Positions 1-8,657 of a stretch of 64,000 nucleotides of DNA are shown piece after piece. How positions within the stretch are numbered: the stretch's first letter is position 1; the number at the start of each line of letters is the position of its first letter. The notes below the pieces were generated by a model. It searched no databases, was not told where the DNA came from, and saw only the letters and a list, made by a program, of their open reading frames with translations. Where the stretch lies: the NCBI RefSeq assembly GCF_900141665.1, contig NZ_FQYI01000002.1, forward strand, positions 186,001 to 250,000. The letters are read 5' to 3'. The translations under genes and the position numbers were made by a program. This DNA comes from Cruoricaptor ignavus (GTDB lineage Bacteria > Bacteroidota > Bacteroidia > Flavobacteriales > Weeksellaceae).

Positions 1-2029
1 GGATGCATTTTCCTTTCCGGGTGGCTATCATTATTTCGGATTCTCCGTTGGTAAGCCTTGCGCCAAGCAGTTCATCGCCCTCACGGATTTCAATCGCGTT
101 AATTCCGTTCGTTCTCGGTCTGGAATAGGCTTCCAGCGAAGTTTTCTTGATGGTGCCGTTCTTGGTAATCATCACCACATTCATTTGGTTCACATATTCT
201 GAATTGGTGAGATCGTCCGTCCTTATATAGGCCTTGATTTTATCGCCGGCCTCAATGTTGATAAGGTTCTGAATAGCCCTGCCCTTCGAAGTTTTCGAGC
301 CTTCCGGGATTTCGAAGACTCTCAGCCAGTAGCATTTCCCTTTTTCGGTGAAGAACAGCATATACTGGTGGTTCGTCGCGGAAACGATGTATTCCAGGAA
401 GTCTTCGTCCCGCGTTGTTGCGGCGCGGTTTCCTACGCCACCTCTGCTCTGGATTTTGTATTCCGAAAGCGATGTGCGCTTGATGTAGCCTGCGTGAGAA
501 ATCGTGAGCACCACGGTTTCATTCGGGATGAAATCCTCGATGGACATATCTCCGCCGGAAAAATCAATATCCGTTCTTCTTTCGTCGCCATACTTCTCCT
601 TGATTTCCAGAAGTTCATCCTTGATGATTTGGTAGCGCCTTGCTTCACTGCTAAGGATGTCCTCCAGATCTTTGATGAGCGCCATAATCTCCTCATATTC
701 CGCCCGGATTTTATCAAGTTCCATTCCGGTTAATCTTGCCAGGCGAAGATCCAGAATGGCCTGAGCCTGAATGTCGGAAAGTTCAAACTCTGCCATCAGG
801 CCTTCCTTCGCTTCCTGCGGCGTTGCGGAGTGGCGGATGATGTAGATGGCCCTGTCCAAAGTATCCTGCGTGGCTATTACCCGCATAAATCCTTCGAGGA
901 TGTGGGCTCTTTCTTTGGCTTTTTTCAGTTCAAATTCCGTCCTTCTCGTCACAACTTCGTGGCGGTGTTCCACGAAGTGATGGATAATGTCCTTCAGGTT
1001 CAGCTGCTGTGGCCTGCCTTTTACCAGGGCAATATTATTCACGCTGAACGAAGTTTGCAGCGCGGTGTATTTAAAGAGAAGATTCAGCACAACATTTGGG
1101 ATGGCATCGTGCTTCAGTTCGTACACGATTCTCAGACCCATCCTGTCCGATTCATCACGGATTTCGTGAATGCCCGGGATTTTTTCCTCCTTTACCAAAT
1201 TGGAAGTGCGCTCAATCATTTCTGCCTTGTTCACCTGGTAAGGCACTTCGGTAACGATGATGGCATTTCTGCCGTGAACTTCCTCGAAGTTTACTTTGGC
1301 GCGCAGCACAATTCTTCCGCGCCCTGTGTGGAAGGCATCCCTCACACCATCGTAACCGTAGATGATTCCGCCGGTTGGGAAATCCGGTGCGATGATGTGC
1401 TTCATCAAATCATCGATGGAAATTTCGCGATCATCGATGTATGCGCAAATGGCATCTATGGATTCCGAAAGGTTGTGCGGCGCCATGTTGGTAGCCATAC
1501 CTACCGCAATTCCGGAAGTTCCGTTCACCAGAAGGTTCGGGATTTTTGTGGGAAGAACACTGGGCTCCGTAAGGGAATCGTCAAAATTATTCTGGAAATC
1601 CACCGTTTCCTTATCCAGATCGGCAAGGATTTCATCGGAAATCTTCTTTAGCCTTGCCTCGGTGTACCGCATTGCAGCTGGCGGATCGCCGTCCATCGAG
1701 CCAAAGTTACCCTGCCCGTCAACCTGCGGATAACGGAGGCTCCACGGCTGGGCCATACGCACCATAGCATCATAGACAGAAGAATCTCCGTGAGGATGGT
1801 ACTTACCGAGCACATCGCCCACGATTCTCGCCGATTTCAGATATTTCCTGTTGGAAAATACGCCAAGGCCATACATGCCGTACAAAACGCGGCGATGCAC
1901 CGGTTTCAGGCCGTCCCTCACATCGGGAAGTGCCCGAGATACAATGACCGACATTGAATAATCAATGTAGGACGACTTCATTTCATCTACAATGCTGATG
2001 GGTATCAGCCTTTCTCCTTCTTTCTGCAT
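1..2029 (-). CDS. gyrA: DNA gyrase subunit A (3' end outside window)
   Basis: Encodes the breakage-reunion subunit of DNA gyrase, which with GyrB introduces negative supercoils. About 676 codons are present, read leftwards from an ATG at 2029; the last part of the C-terminal beta-propeller lies beyond base 1. Residue numbering matches E. coli: the catalytic tyrosine is Tyr122 in AAMRYTEA, and the quinolone-resistance region reads [11 protein letters not shown] with Ser83 and Asp87, the drug-sensitive state. The GyrA box, which separates gyrase from topoisomerase IV, appears as QSRGGVG, a variant of the QRRGGKG consensus. A 7-bp hairpin lies in the short 5' leader. No strong -7 box is seen; the nearest is TTAATTTG on the minus strand near 2090. 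The identification is certain; only the exact 3' end is unknown. Confidence 0.98.
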   Translation of the reverse strand, partial: MQKEGERLIPISIVDEMKSSYIDYSMSVIVSRALPDVRDGLKPVHRRVLYGMYGLGVFSNRKYLKSARIVGDVLGKYHPHGDSSVYDAMVRMAQPWSLRYPQVDGQGNFGSMDGDPPAAMRYTEARLKKISDEILADLDKETVDFQNNFDDSLTEPSVLPTKIPNLLVNGTSGIAVGMATNMAPHNLSESIDAICAYIDDREISIDDLMKHIIAPDFPTGGIIYGYDGVRDAFHTGRGRIVLRAKVNFEEVHGRNAIIVTEVPYQVNKAEMIERTSNLVKEEKIPGIHEIRDESDRMGLRIVYELKHDAIPNVVLNLLFKYTALQTSFSVNNIALVKGRPQQLNLKDIIHHFVEHRHEVVTRRTEFELKKAKERAHILEGFMRVIATQDTLDRAIYIIRHSATPQEAKEGLMAEFELSDIQAQAILDLRLARLTGMELDKIRAEYEEIMALIKDLEDILSSEARRYQIIKDELLEIKEKYGDERRTDIDFSGGDMSIEDFIPNETVVLTISHAGYIKRTSLSEYKIQSRGGVGNRAATTRDEDFLEYIVSATNHQYMLFFTEKGKCYWLRVFEIPEGSKTSKGRAIQNLINIEAGDKIKAYIRTDDLTNSEYVNQMNVVMITKNGTIKKTSLEAYSRPRTNGINAIEIREGDELLGARLTNGESEIMIATRKGKCI

Positions 2030-2049
2030 AAATCCTGTAAATATGTGAG

Positions 2050-2073
2050 AATCAGCACTTTACACCGCTGATT
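2050..2073 (-). other. Hairpin in the gyrA 5' leader
   Basis: AATCAGC (2050-2056) and GCTGATT (2067-2073) form a perfect 7-bp stem with a 10-nt loop, about 20 nt upstream of the gyrA start. No U-tract follows, so it is not a terminator. It could affect mRNA stability or respond to supercoiling, but it may be chance. Confidence 0.4.
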
Positions 2074-2174
2074 AAAATCTCACCAAATTAATGCGCTAAA
2101 ATACGAAAATTGTGGGATTAATTCTAAATTTGAGGATAGAGAGTTGATGTTTCCAACCTGAGATTCAATATTTG

Positions 2175-2182
2175 TAAATTTG
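2175..2182 (+). promoter_or_regulatory. -7 box upstream of DUF4286-like gene
   Basis: TAAATTTG matches the Bacteroidota TAnnTTTG element and lies 42 nt before the ATG at 2225. A second match, 2125-2132, lies further upstream. No clear -33 TTTG at the expected spacing was found. Confidence 0.5.
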
Positions 2183-2224
2183 AACCCTGAATTTTAATTT
2201 TAAACTCTACCCTAAAAGAAAAGA

Positions 2225-2539
2225 ATGTCCATCATCAGCCTTACCTTCCACAGCATACCATCGATAGAAGCCGAATGGAAAGATTATGTGCAGACAACCC
2301 TGATACAACTCGCTGAAAACCTGTACGATGCAGAGCGCTACATACTTTCCGAAGTGGATAGCGAAATGATAAACGAAGGCAGCAATACCAACCTGCTTCT
2401 AATGTTTGCCAACGATGAGAAGCGCGAAGATTTTATGCTGAACGAATTTGAAAACATCAGGGAACGCATCGAATCCAAATTCGGCGACCAGGTGCTGATT
2501 TTCAAGACTTTCCTGAACGCTATGAAAATGCGGGTTTAA
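2225..2539 (+). CDS. Small DUF4286-like protein
   Basis: A 104-residue acidic cytoplasmic protein with no signal peptide or membrane segment. Its length and layout (an N-terminal beta strand, IEAEWKDYVQTTL, a central acidic segment, a C-terminal EFENIRERIESKFGDQ helix) resemble the DUF4286 proteins of Flavobacteriia, whose function is unknown. The family assignment is from memory of its pattern and is moderately confident. It has its own TAnnTTTG box upstream. Its stop codon overlaps the stop codon of the convergent acyl-CoA reductase by a few bases, with no terminator between them, so the two transcripts probably overlap at their 3' ends. Confidence 0.75.
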   Translation: MSIISLTFHSIPSIEAEWKDYVQTTLIQLAENLYDAERYILSEVDSEMINEGSNTNLLLMFANDEKREDFMLNEFENIRERIESKFGDQVLIFKTFLNAMKMRV

Positions 2540-3573
2540 TCCAATCCCGCCAAAAACCTCATCGTATCTACATTATCGGCGTAGGTTTCGAGCGATGGTT
2601 GCTGGGCTTCGCCGAATTTTACCATTGGGATTGTTAGTTGGAAATTGGAAACCACGGCCTGAATGTCCGTTTCGTTTTCCGTGATGAATTCCTCCACCTC
2701 CTGCAAATTTTCGTAGCGGGAAAAGTTCAAAACTGAAATCGGGCTGAAAAGGCCGGCCTCTTCGCGCAACATCACGAAATTATTATCCCAAAAATCATCG
2801 CGGTTCAGCAGGAAAATCGCCTTGTTGTAATCGTAGTTATTGGCATATTTATGATGGTTGATGATGTGGCCAAAAGGCATAAAATTTTCGAACAGCCTAT
2901 TGATTTCGAATGACTTAGGAAGGAAAAGCCGCGTAACATTCCTGCAGCCCATCCCAAAATATTGGAAAATATCCCCCGCTAAATTCTGCAAATCGGCATC
3001 GGTTTCTTCGCCGGAAAGTACGGCAACGGAAGTGCGGTTTTTGCGGATAATTCTCGGCTTATCCTTGAAATAAAATTCCAGATAGCGCGCCGTATTATTA
3101 CTTCCGGTGGCAATTACCGCATCAAAATCCTGCAGCTTTTCCACGATTTCGAACTGAACATCACCTTCGGAAAATTCCTGCCAAAGCTTCAGCAGGAAAG
3201 GTATCAGAAGCCGGTCTTTCGACGATAATTTTATGAGCGGAAAATTTCCCGAAAGAATGACGCAGATCACATCGTGAAAACCAACCATCGGAATATTTCC
3301 GGCAAGAATGAGCCCTACCCTTTTTCCGTGATTACGAAATTCATAATTTTCAAGCCAATTATTTAAATTTTCTTCATTCAATAGTTCTGCCCAGGAATTT
3401 AGCGCAAATCTTAGATTCTGCTGAGTAAACCACGGATTTTCAATCTCCGAACGCTGGAGAATTTCCGCAAAATCTTTCTGCTGAGCGCTGTACCCTGCTT
3501 CATCCGTCGTTAAAAATTTACCCAAAAAATCGCCCACCTTTGCCAAGGCTGAAACTTTCCCCTGCATTTCCAT
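2536..3573 (-). CDS. Acyl-CoA reductase (LuxC-like)
   Basis: A 345-residue aldehyde-dehydrogenase-fold enzyme of the LuxC/acyl-CoA reductase type, expected to reduce a fatty acyl-CoA or acyl-protein to an aldehyde with NADPH. The Rossmann-like part contains GLILAGNIPMVGFHD near residue 87, and the candidate catalytic cysteine is Cys210 in YFGMGCRNVTR. It is shorter than bacterial LuxC (about 480 residues), as is usual for Bacteroidota members. It is divergent from the ferredoxin gene with interlocked promoters between them, suggesting linked expression; a ferredoxin as electron donor is only a guess. No luciferase genes are nearby, so a role in bioluminescence is not supported. The true substrate is unknown. 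Confidence 0.85.
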   Translation of the reverse strand: MEMQGKVSALAKVGDFLGKFLTTDEAGYSAQQKDFAEILQRSEIENPWFTQQNLRFALNSWAELLNEENLNNWLENYEFRNHGKRVGLILAGNIPMVGFHDVICVILSGNFPLIKLSSKDRLLIPFLLKLWQEFSEGDVQFEIVEKLQDFDAVIATGSNNTARYLEFYFKDKPRIIRKNRTSVAVLSGEETDADLQNLAGDIFQYFGMGCRNVTRLFLPKSFEINRLFENFMPFGHIINHHKYANNYDYNKAIFLLNRDDFWDNNFVMLREEAGLFSPISVLNFSRYENLQEVEEFITENETDIQAVVSNFQLTIPMVKFGEAQQPSLETYADNVDTMRFLAGLD

Positions 3574-3598
3574 TGCTTAAAAATTGCCTATTTTTTCG

Positions 3599-3616
3599 TA
3601 ATTTTGCGCAAATTTA
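3599..3616. promoter_or_regulatory. Face-to-face -7 boxes for ferredoxin and acyl-CoA reductase
   Basis: TAATTTTG (3599-3606, plus strand) and TAAATTTG (3609-3616, minus strand) are separated by two bases and together form a near-palindrome centred on TTTGCGCAAA. Each fits the Bacteroidota -7 element for one of the two divergent genes. The leaders would be about 22 nt for the ferredoxin and about 30 nt for the reductase. Confidence 0.65.
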
Positions 3617-3634
3617 AAACAATCCTAATCAAAT

Positions 3635-3985
3635 ATGGCCATTAAAATCACTGACGAATGCATAAATTGCGGAGCCTGCGAACCGGAATGCCCGAACAAC
3701 GCCATCTATGAAGGTGCCGTGGATTGGAAGGCTTCGGACGGAACAAGTCTTCGGGGAACAGTGACTATGCCTTCGGGAAAAACGATAGATGCCGATGCTC
3801 CGCAGGAACCGGTGAGCGATGATTTCTACTTCATCGTTACGGATAAGTGCACCGAATGCAAAGGCTTCCACGAGGAACCGCAATGTGCGGCGGTATGCCC
3901 TGTGGATTGCTGCGTGCCTGACGAAAATCATATCGAGAGCGAAGACGCACTGCTACAGAAAAAAGCGTTCCTCCACGCAGAATAA
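3635..3985 (+). CDS. 2x[4Fe-4S] ferredoxin
   Basis: A 116-residue soluble electron carrier. The first cluster site is [12 protein letters not shown] (Cys9, 12, 15, 19). The second, near residues 70-90, is [21 protein letters not shown], with the extended spacing between the second and third cysteines seen in Alvin-type dicluster ferredoxins. About 30 residues between the sites form an extra loop ([16 protein letters not shown]). A C-terminal charged tail follows. It has its own promoter in the intergenic region shared with acyl-CoA reductase. serC starts 73 nt downstream on the same strand with no terminator visible, so read-through is possible. Its redox partner cannot be read from the sequence. 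Confidence 0.95.
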   Translation: MAIKITDECINCGACEPECPNNAIYEGAVDWKASDGTSLRGTVTMPSGKTIDADAPQEPVSDDFYFIVTDKCTECKGFHEEPQCAAVCPVDCCVPDENHIESEDALLQKKAFLHAE

Positions 3986-4058
3986 TTTACATTGCCCGGC
4001 AAATTCGTCTGGCATTTTTATTATCTTTACAAAAAGAAAAACCAAACACTATAATATT

Positions 4059-5120
4059 ATGAAAAAACACAATTTCAGCGCAGGGCCCTGCATCCTGCCG
4101 CAAGAAGTTTTCCAAAAATCGGCGGAAGCCATCCTGGATTTCCACGGCATAGGGCTATCCCTGCTGGAAATCTCTCACAGAAGCAAAGATTTCCTACCGG
4201 TGATGGAAGAAGCGAGGGCCATCGTGAAACGCCTGATGAAGCTGGGCGATGATTACGAGGTGCTTTACCTTGGTGGCGGTGCAAGTATGCAATTTTGTAT
4301 GGTGCCCTTCAACCTGATGAAAAAGGACGGCGGAAAGGCGGCCTACCTGGATACGGGAACCTGGGCGAACAACGCGATAAAGGAAGCCAAAAAGTTCGGA
4401 ACGGTAGATGTGGTGGGCTCTTCCAAGGATGACAATTATAAATTCATCCCGAAAGATTACAAGGTGGGCAGCGAATACGACTACCTCCACTGCACATCCA
4501 ACAACACAATCTACGGTACAGAAATGCACCAGTTTCCAGAGGTGGATTGCCCAATGGTTTGCGATATGTCGTCTGATATTTTTAGTAATGATAGGGATTA
4601 CACGAAATTTGACCTGATGTATGCCGGTGCGCAAAAAAATATGGGACCAGCCGGCGTAACAGTAGTAGTCGTGAAAAAGGAAATTCTCGGGAAAAGCGGA
4701 CGGGATATTCCATCAATGCTGGATTATCAGAAGCATATCGACAAAGATTCGATGTATAACACGCCGCCTGTTTTCCCAATCTATACCACCTTGCTTACGC
4801 TTCAGCATTTGGAAAACAACGGTGGCATCGAAGCGGCGGAAGAGCGCAACAAGCAGAAAGCGAAACTGCTGTACGATGAAATTGACAATAATGAAAACTT
4901 CGTCGGAATGGCGGCAAAAGAAGACCGTTCCTTGATGAATGTATGCTTCGACCTGACTGACCAATCCAAGAAGGAAGCCTTTGACAAACTCTGGAAGGAT
5001 GCCGGAATTAACGGGCTGAACGGCCACAGAAGCATCGGTGGATACCGGGCGAGCATTTACAACGCACTTCCTTTGGAAAGCGTTCAGGTTTTGGTGGATG
5101 TTATGAAATCTTTAGATTAA
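4059..5120 (+). CDS. serC: Phosphoserine aminotransferase
   Basis: A 353-residue PLP enzyme that converts 3-phosphohydroxypyruvate and glutamate into phosphoserine and 2-oxoglutarate in serine (and often pyridoxine) biosynthesis. It opens with KHNFSAGP, the usual SerC start, has LGGGASMQF near residue 71, and the PLP lysine is Lys193 in YAGAQKNMGPAG. The ATG at 4059 is chosen because the longer open frame upstream lies inside the ferredoxin gene and has no homology. serA follows 36 nt later, and the pair catalyses consecutive steps. A near-match -7 box (TATCTTTA) lies about 25 nt before the start. Confidence 0.97.
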   Translation: MKKHNFSAGPCILPQEVFQKSAEAILDFHGIGLSLLEISHRSKDFLPVMEEARAIVKRLMKLGDDYEVLYLGGGASMQFCMVPFNLMKKDGGKAAYLDTGTWANNAIKEAKKFGTVDVVGSSKDDNYKFIPKDYKVGSEYDYLHCTSNNTIYGTEMHQFPEVDCPMVCDMSSDIFSNDRDYTKFDLMYAGAQKNMGPAGVTVVVVKKEILGKSGRDIPSMLDYQKHIDKDSMYNTPPVFPIYTTLLTLQHLENNGGIEAAEERNKQKAKLLYDEIDNNENFVGMAAKEDRSLMNVCFDLTDQSKKEAFDKLWKDAGINGLNGHRSIGGYRASIYNALPLESVQVLVDVMKSLD

Positions 5121-5156
5121 AGCCTGAATTTTTGCGAAATCCTAAAAATTGAAACT

Positions 5157-6119
5157 ATGAAAATTTTAGCAAACGACGGTATTTCCAAAGCTGGAAAAAA
5201 GGCGCTGGAAGAAGGCGGACAGGAATTGCTCGAAAATAAAATTCCGCAGGAAGAGCTTGCAGATTTCATCAACCAAAACAATGTGGAAGTGCTGCTGGTA
5301 CGCAGCGCAACGAAGGTTCGGCAGGATTTGATAGATGCCTGCCCTTCGCTGAAAATCATTGGGCGTGGCGGTGTAGGAATGGACAACATTGATGTGGAAT
5401 ATGCGAGAGGCAAAGGCATCAAGGTGATTAATACGCCTTCCGCTTCATCACGCTCGGTAGCAGAAATGGTTTTCGCGCACTTCCTTTCTCTCGCAAGATT
5501 TCTGCACGAATCGAACAGGATGATGCCTCTGGAAGGCGAATCGAAATTCAATGATTTGAAGAAATCTTATTCCAAAGCCGTGGAACTCAGCGGGAAAACG
5601 CTGGGTGTGATTGGTTTCGGCGGCATCGGAAAAGAGGTGGTGAAAATGGCGATAGCCTTCGGAATGCAGGTAAAGGTGCTGACGACCAAAGCAAGAACGG
5701 AAAGCATTAGCCTGAAATTCTTCGACGGGCAAAGAGTGGATTTCCAAATTGAGACCACCGATAATATGGAAGAATTCCTGAAAGATTTGGATTTCCTTAC
5801 GATTAATACGCCGAAAACTGATGGCTATCTTATTGATAATGAACAATTTAAAATGATGAAGGACGGAATCTTCATCGTAAATACGGCAAGAGGCGGCGTG
5901 ATCAACGAAAAATCTCTCATCGATGCGATTGAGGCCGGAAAGGTAGCCGGTGCAGCGCTGGATGTTTTCGAAGAGGAGCCTACGCCTGCGCTCTCGCTGC
6001 TGATGAACCCTGCGCTTTCGCTTTCGCCGCACCTTGGCGGAAACACGGTGGATGCCCAGGAAAAAATCGGCACAGAGCTCGCCGAGCAAATCATTGAACT
6101 TAGCAAAAGTTATAAATAA
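5157..6119 (+). CDS. serA: D-3-phosphoglycerate dehydrogenase (short type)
   Basis: A 320-residue NAD-dependent 2-hydroxyacid dehydrogenase. The context after serC makes 3-phosphoglycerate oxidation, the first step of serine synthesis, the likely reaction. The Rossmann motif GVIGFGGIG is near residue 145. The catalytic triad is visible as Arg in NTARGGVINE, Glu in DVFEEEPTP and His in LSPHLGGNT. There is no C-terminal ACT domain, so this enzyme should lack serine feedback through ACT binding, as in other short PGDHs. Glyoxylate or hydroxypyruvate reductase activity is a formal alternative from the fold alone. Confidence 0.92.
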   Translation: MKILANDGISKAGKKALEEGGQELLENKIPQEELADFINQNNVEVLLVRSATKVRQDLIDACPSLKIIGRGGVGMDNIDVEYARGKGIKVINTPSASSRSVAEMVFAHFLSLARFLHESNRMMPLEGESKFNDLKKSYSKAVELSGKTLGVIGFGGIGKEVVKMAIAFGMQVKVLTTKARTESISLKFFDGQRVDFQIETTDNMEEFLKDLDFLTINTPKTDGYLIDNEQFKMMKDGIFIVNTARGGVINEKSLIDAIEAGKVAGAALDVFEEEPTPALSLLMNPALSLSPHLGGNTVDAQEKIGTELAEQIIELSKSYK

Positions 6120-6123
6120 AAAA

Positions 6124-7368
6124 ATGCCAACTTTCAGACCTTTCCGGGGCATACGCCCAAGCGAAGAATATGTGGGAAATTTTCCATCCCTGCCTATTGA
6201 ATCCCTATCAGATCAGGATTACCTTACACTTTCCGAAGACAAGACTACTTATGTAAATATGGTGAGCCCCGCGGAAAAGGGCAAGGCTTCCGATTTGGAT
6301 AAAAGTCTAAAAAAAGTACGCACAAATTTTGAGGATCTCATTGAAAATAAGGTACTTATGCAGGATGTTTCTGCGTATTATCTCTATGAGCAGATCCTCC
6401 CGAATAAAACGGTGTACCGCGGGCTTCTCGGGCTGATAAGTGTGGAGGATTTTATTAACGGGAAAATAAAAAAACACGAATCTACGCTTACGGAGAGGAA
6501 GCAACAGCTGGCTAAATATCTGGACCGAGTAAATATTCAGGCGGAACCTGTATTGCTGACTTACAACTCTAACCCAAAGGTGGAGCTGATAATGAACAAT
6601 GAGGAGAAAACAGTGCCTGTAATGAACTACACATCTCCCAACGGAATTCGGCACAAACTCTGGAGGATAGACAACCGCCTGAAAATTCAGCAGCTGAAGG
6701 AGGCATTAGACCCTATCGAGTCATTTTATATTGCGGATGGGCATCACCGGATGGGTTCCACGGCACTTCTGGCGCAAAGCCGGAACGAAAAGGCAAAAAA
6801 AACCTTCGGCTCGGAGCCCTACAACTTTGTCCTGTCTTACATCGTTTCCAAAGACAGCATTAAAATCCACGATTACAACCGACTCATCAAAGACCTGAAC
6901 GGCCTTACAGAGGAGGAATTTCTGAAGAAGCTGGAAAAAACCTTCCTGATAAATGAAAAGGGCAGCGAACCTTATTTTCCATCAAAAAAATTCCACATCA
7001 GCATGTACCTAGGCGGCAAATTTTATAGCCTACATGTAAAGCACGAGCTGCGGCAGGCGGAGATGGAAAATCTGCGTGATTTCGACCACTATCTGCTGGA
7101 AAAGTATGTGATTGATGAAATCCTGAACATCGAAGACTTCCGCACAACGGACAGAATTAATTATGTTCGAGGAAATTCTACCCTGGATGGTATTCTTCAG
7201 CTGAAAGATATGGTGGATTCCGGCGAGTACGAAGTAGGCTTCGGAGTACACCCTATCAGCTATAATGACTTGGTGAAAATCTCGGAAAACTCAATCGAAA
7301 TGCCGCCGAAATGCACACTGATTGAGCCGAAAGTCATCAGCGCCCTGGTAATGTACGATATGAAGTAA
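6124..7368 (+). CDS. DUF1015 family protein
   Basis: A 414-residue cytoplasmic protein starting MPTFRPFRGIRPS, the typical N-terminus of DUF1015. The conserved YIADGHHRMGS motif lies near residue 200. The family includes a free-serine kinase (SbnI) in staphylococci, and DUF1015 genes often sit next to serA and serC. Here it begins 4 nt after serA, so a role in serine or phosphoserine metabolism is a reasonable inference but is not proven. The start at 6124 is preferred over upstream in-frame codons, which lie inside serA. A bidirectional terminator follows. Confidence 0.88.
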   Translation: MPTFRPFRGIRPSEEYVGNFPSLPIESLSDQDYLTLSEDKTTYVNMVSPAEKGKASDLDKSLKKVRTNFEDLIENKVLMQDVSAYYLYEQILPNKTVYRGLLGLISVEDFINGKIKKHESTLTERKQQLAKYLDRVNIQAEPVLLTYNSNPKVELIMNNEEKTVPVMNYTSPNGIRHKLWRIDNRLKIQQLKEALDPIESFYIADGHHRMGSTALLAQSRNEKAKKTFGSEPYNFVLSYIVSKDSIKIHDYNRLIKDLNGLTEEEFLKKLEKTFLINEKGSEPYFPSKKFHISMYLGGKFYSLHVKHELRQAEMENLRDFDHYLLEKYVIDEILNIEDFRTTDRINYVRGNSTLDGILQLKDMVDSGEYEVGFGVHPISYNDLVKISENSIEMPPKCTLIEPKVISALVMYDMK

Positions 7369-7389
7369 CTCTCTGATTTTCAAAAAAGA

Positions 7390-7414
7390 AACGGCAACTT
7401 TCTCAGTTGCCGTT
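7390..7414. terminator. Bidirectional terminator
   Basis: AACGGCAACT and AGTTGCCGTT form a 10-bp stem with a TTCTC loop. A T-run follows on the plus strand and an A-run precedes it, so it can serve both the DUF1015 gene and the convergent PPIase gene. Confidence 0.9.
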
Positions 7415-7435
7415 TTTGTTTTGGTGTGATAGCTT

Positions 7436-8512
7436 TTACTTCGCGCCCATTACCTGAACATCGAAAATCAGCCAGGCATTTGGCGGGATAATTCCGCCTG
7501 CACCTCTTTCACCGTAGCCTAAGTTGGACGGGATTAAAAGCGTAGCCTCATCGCCCACATTCAAAAGCAGCAGGCCTTCATCCCAGCCTCTTATTACGCG
7601 GCCTGTTCCCACAGGAAACTCAATCGGCTCACCTCTTTTGAAGGAATTATCGAATTCCATTCCGTTCGTCAGCCTTCCGGCATAGTGCACGGCAACCATC
7701 TGCCCTTGCTCAACTTTCGGGCCGCTGCCCTTCTTCGTAATTTTATACATCAATCCGGAAGCCGTAGTTTCCATACCCTGCTTCAGCTCCTCCAGTTGCT
7801 TCGTCGCCTCAGCTTCCTGCTTTCTCAAAAAATCACGGTTGTTCTCCTGAATTTTTCCCTTTCCTTCGTTAAAAACCTTCGTCGCATCGTAATCTTTATA
7901 TTGATTTCCTTTGCTGAAAACGGAAACTTTTTCCAGCACTACATCGGTTTTCGGTTTGTCCTGCGGCCCTTTTTCTACGGCTGCAATTTTGTCGATAACT
8001 TCCTCGCCTTCTACTACTTTGCCAAAAACCGTGTGCTTCCCATCAAGCCACGGTGTAGGAACCTGCGTGATGAAAAACTGCGAGCCATTGGTATTCGGTC
8101 CGGAATTCGCCATAGAAAGAATGCCTTTTCCCGTGTGTTTCAGGTCATTTTTCTCATCTTCAAATTTATAACCTGGGTCACCCATTCCAGTTCCCTGGGC
8201 ATCGCCACCCTGAATCATAAAATCCTGGATGACACGGTGGAAAATGGTGCCGTCGTAAAACGGAACGCCCTTCGGTTTTTTATTATTATCGATTTTTCCT
8301 TCGGCAAGCCCGATGAAATTGGCCACGGTAACCGGTGATTTTTCATCTTCAAATTTCACCAGCATATTGCCCTGGGAAGTTTGCAGGTTGGCATAAAGGC
8401 CGTCGTTCAGCCCTTCGTAAGTTTGTTTGTCAACATTCATTTTCTTATAAATTGGTGTACAACTTGTCAAAATCGCTGCAGCAGCTGCAGAGAGCATCAG
8501 TTTCTTAATCAT
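7436..8512 (-). CDS. Lipoprotein cyclophilin-FKBP double peptidyl-prolyl isomerase
   Basis: A 358-residue protein joining two unrelated prolyl isomerase domains. After a lipoprotein signal (MIKKLMLSA... with the lipobox cysteine in ILTSC), a cyclophilin domain covers about residues 30-200 ([30 protein letters not shown]). A charged coiled-coil linker follows ([19 protein letters not shown]), then an FKBP domain at about 255-358 ([38 protein letters not shown]). Such cyclophilin-FKBP proteins are known from Flavobacterium (CFBP). It should assist folding in the periplasm or at the envelope. The ATG at 8512 is preferred; the upstream in-frame codon is TTG and falls on a possible -7 element (TTAATTTG). 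Confidence 0.93.
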   Translation of the reverse strand: MIKKLMLSAAAAAILTSCTPIYKKMNVDKQTYEGLNDGLYANLQTSQGNMLVKFEDEKSPVTVANFIGLAEGKIDNNKKPKGVPFYDGTIFHRVIQDFMIQGGDAQGTGMGDPGYKFEDEKNDLKHTGKGILSMANSGPNTNGSQFFITQVPTPWLDGKHTVFGKVVEGEEVIDKIAAVEKGPQDKPKTDVVLEKVSVFSKGNQYKDYDATKVFNEGKGKIQENNRDFLRKQEAEATKQLEELKQGMETTASGLMYKITKKGSGPKVEQGQMVAVHYAGRLTNGMEFDNSFKRGEPIEFPVGTGRVIRGWDEGLLLLNVGDEATLLIPSNLGYGERGAGGIIPPNAWLIFDVQVMGAK

Positions 8513-8579
8513 TTTCTTCAAATTAAGATTTGCGAAAATAATGATTTTTCTTCAAATAATTTCCAAAACTAACACTCCA

Positions 8580-8607
8580 AACTTTTGCGATTGCTTCCGC
8601 AAAAGTT
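8580..8607. other. Perfect 10-bp hairpin
   Basis: AACTTTTGCG (8580-8589) and CGCAAAAGTT (8598-8607) are exact inverted repeats with an 8-nt loop, upstream of the PPIase gene and next to the ilvE terminator. There is no U-run directly after it on either strand. It could be an operator or a small repeat. Confidence 0.5.
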
Positions 8608-8615
8608 ACAAAAAA

Positions 8616-8637
8616 ATCGGAAGGCTAAACTTCCGAT
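8616..8637 (-). terminator. Terminator of ilvE
   Basis: ATCGGAAG and CTTCCGAT form an 8-bp stem with a 6-nt loop. On the minus strand the stem is followed by a run of seven T, as expected for intrinsic termination after ilvE. Confidence 0.88.
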
Positions 8638-8657
8638 TATTATATAGTCTATGGAAA

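Noticed and set aside
433-1733. Several open frames on both strands across the first 1.7 kb
   Set aside because: They are shadows of gyrA, whose true frame runs off the left edge of the window.
2536-3985. Luminescence or alkane-production operon
   Set aside because: Only a LuxC-like reductase and a ferredoxin are present; no luciferase, LuxD/E or decarbonylase.
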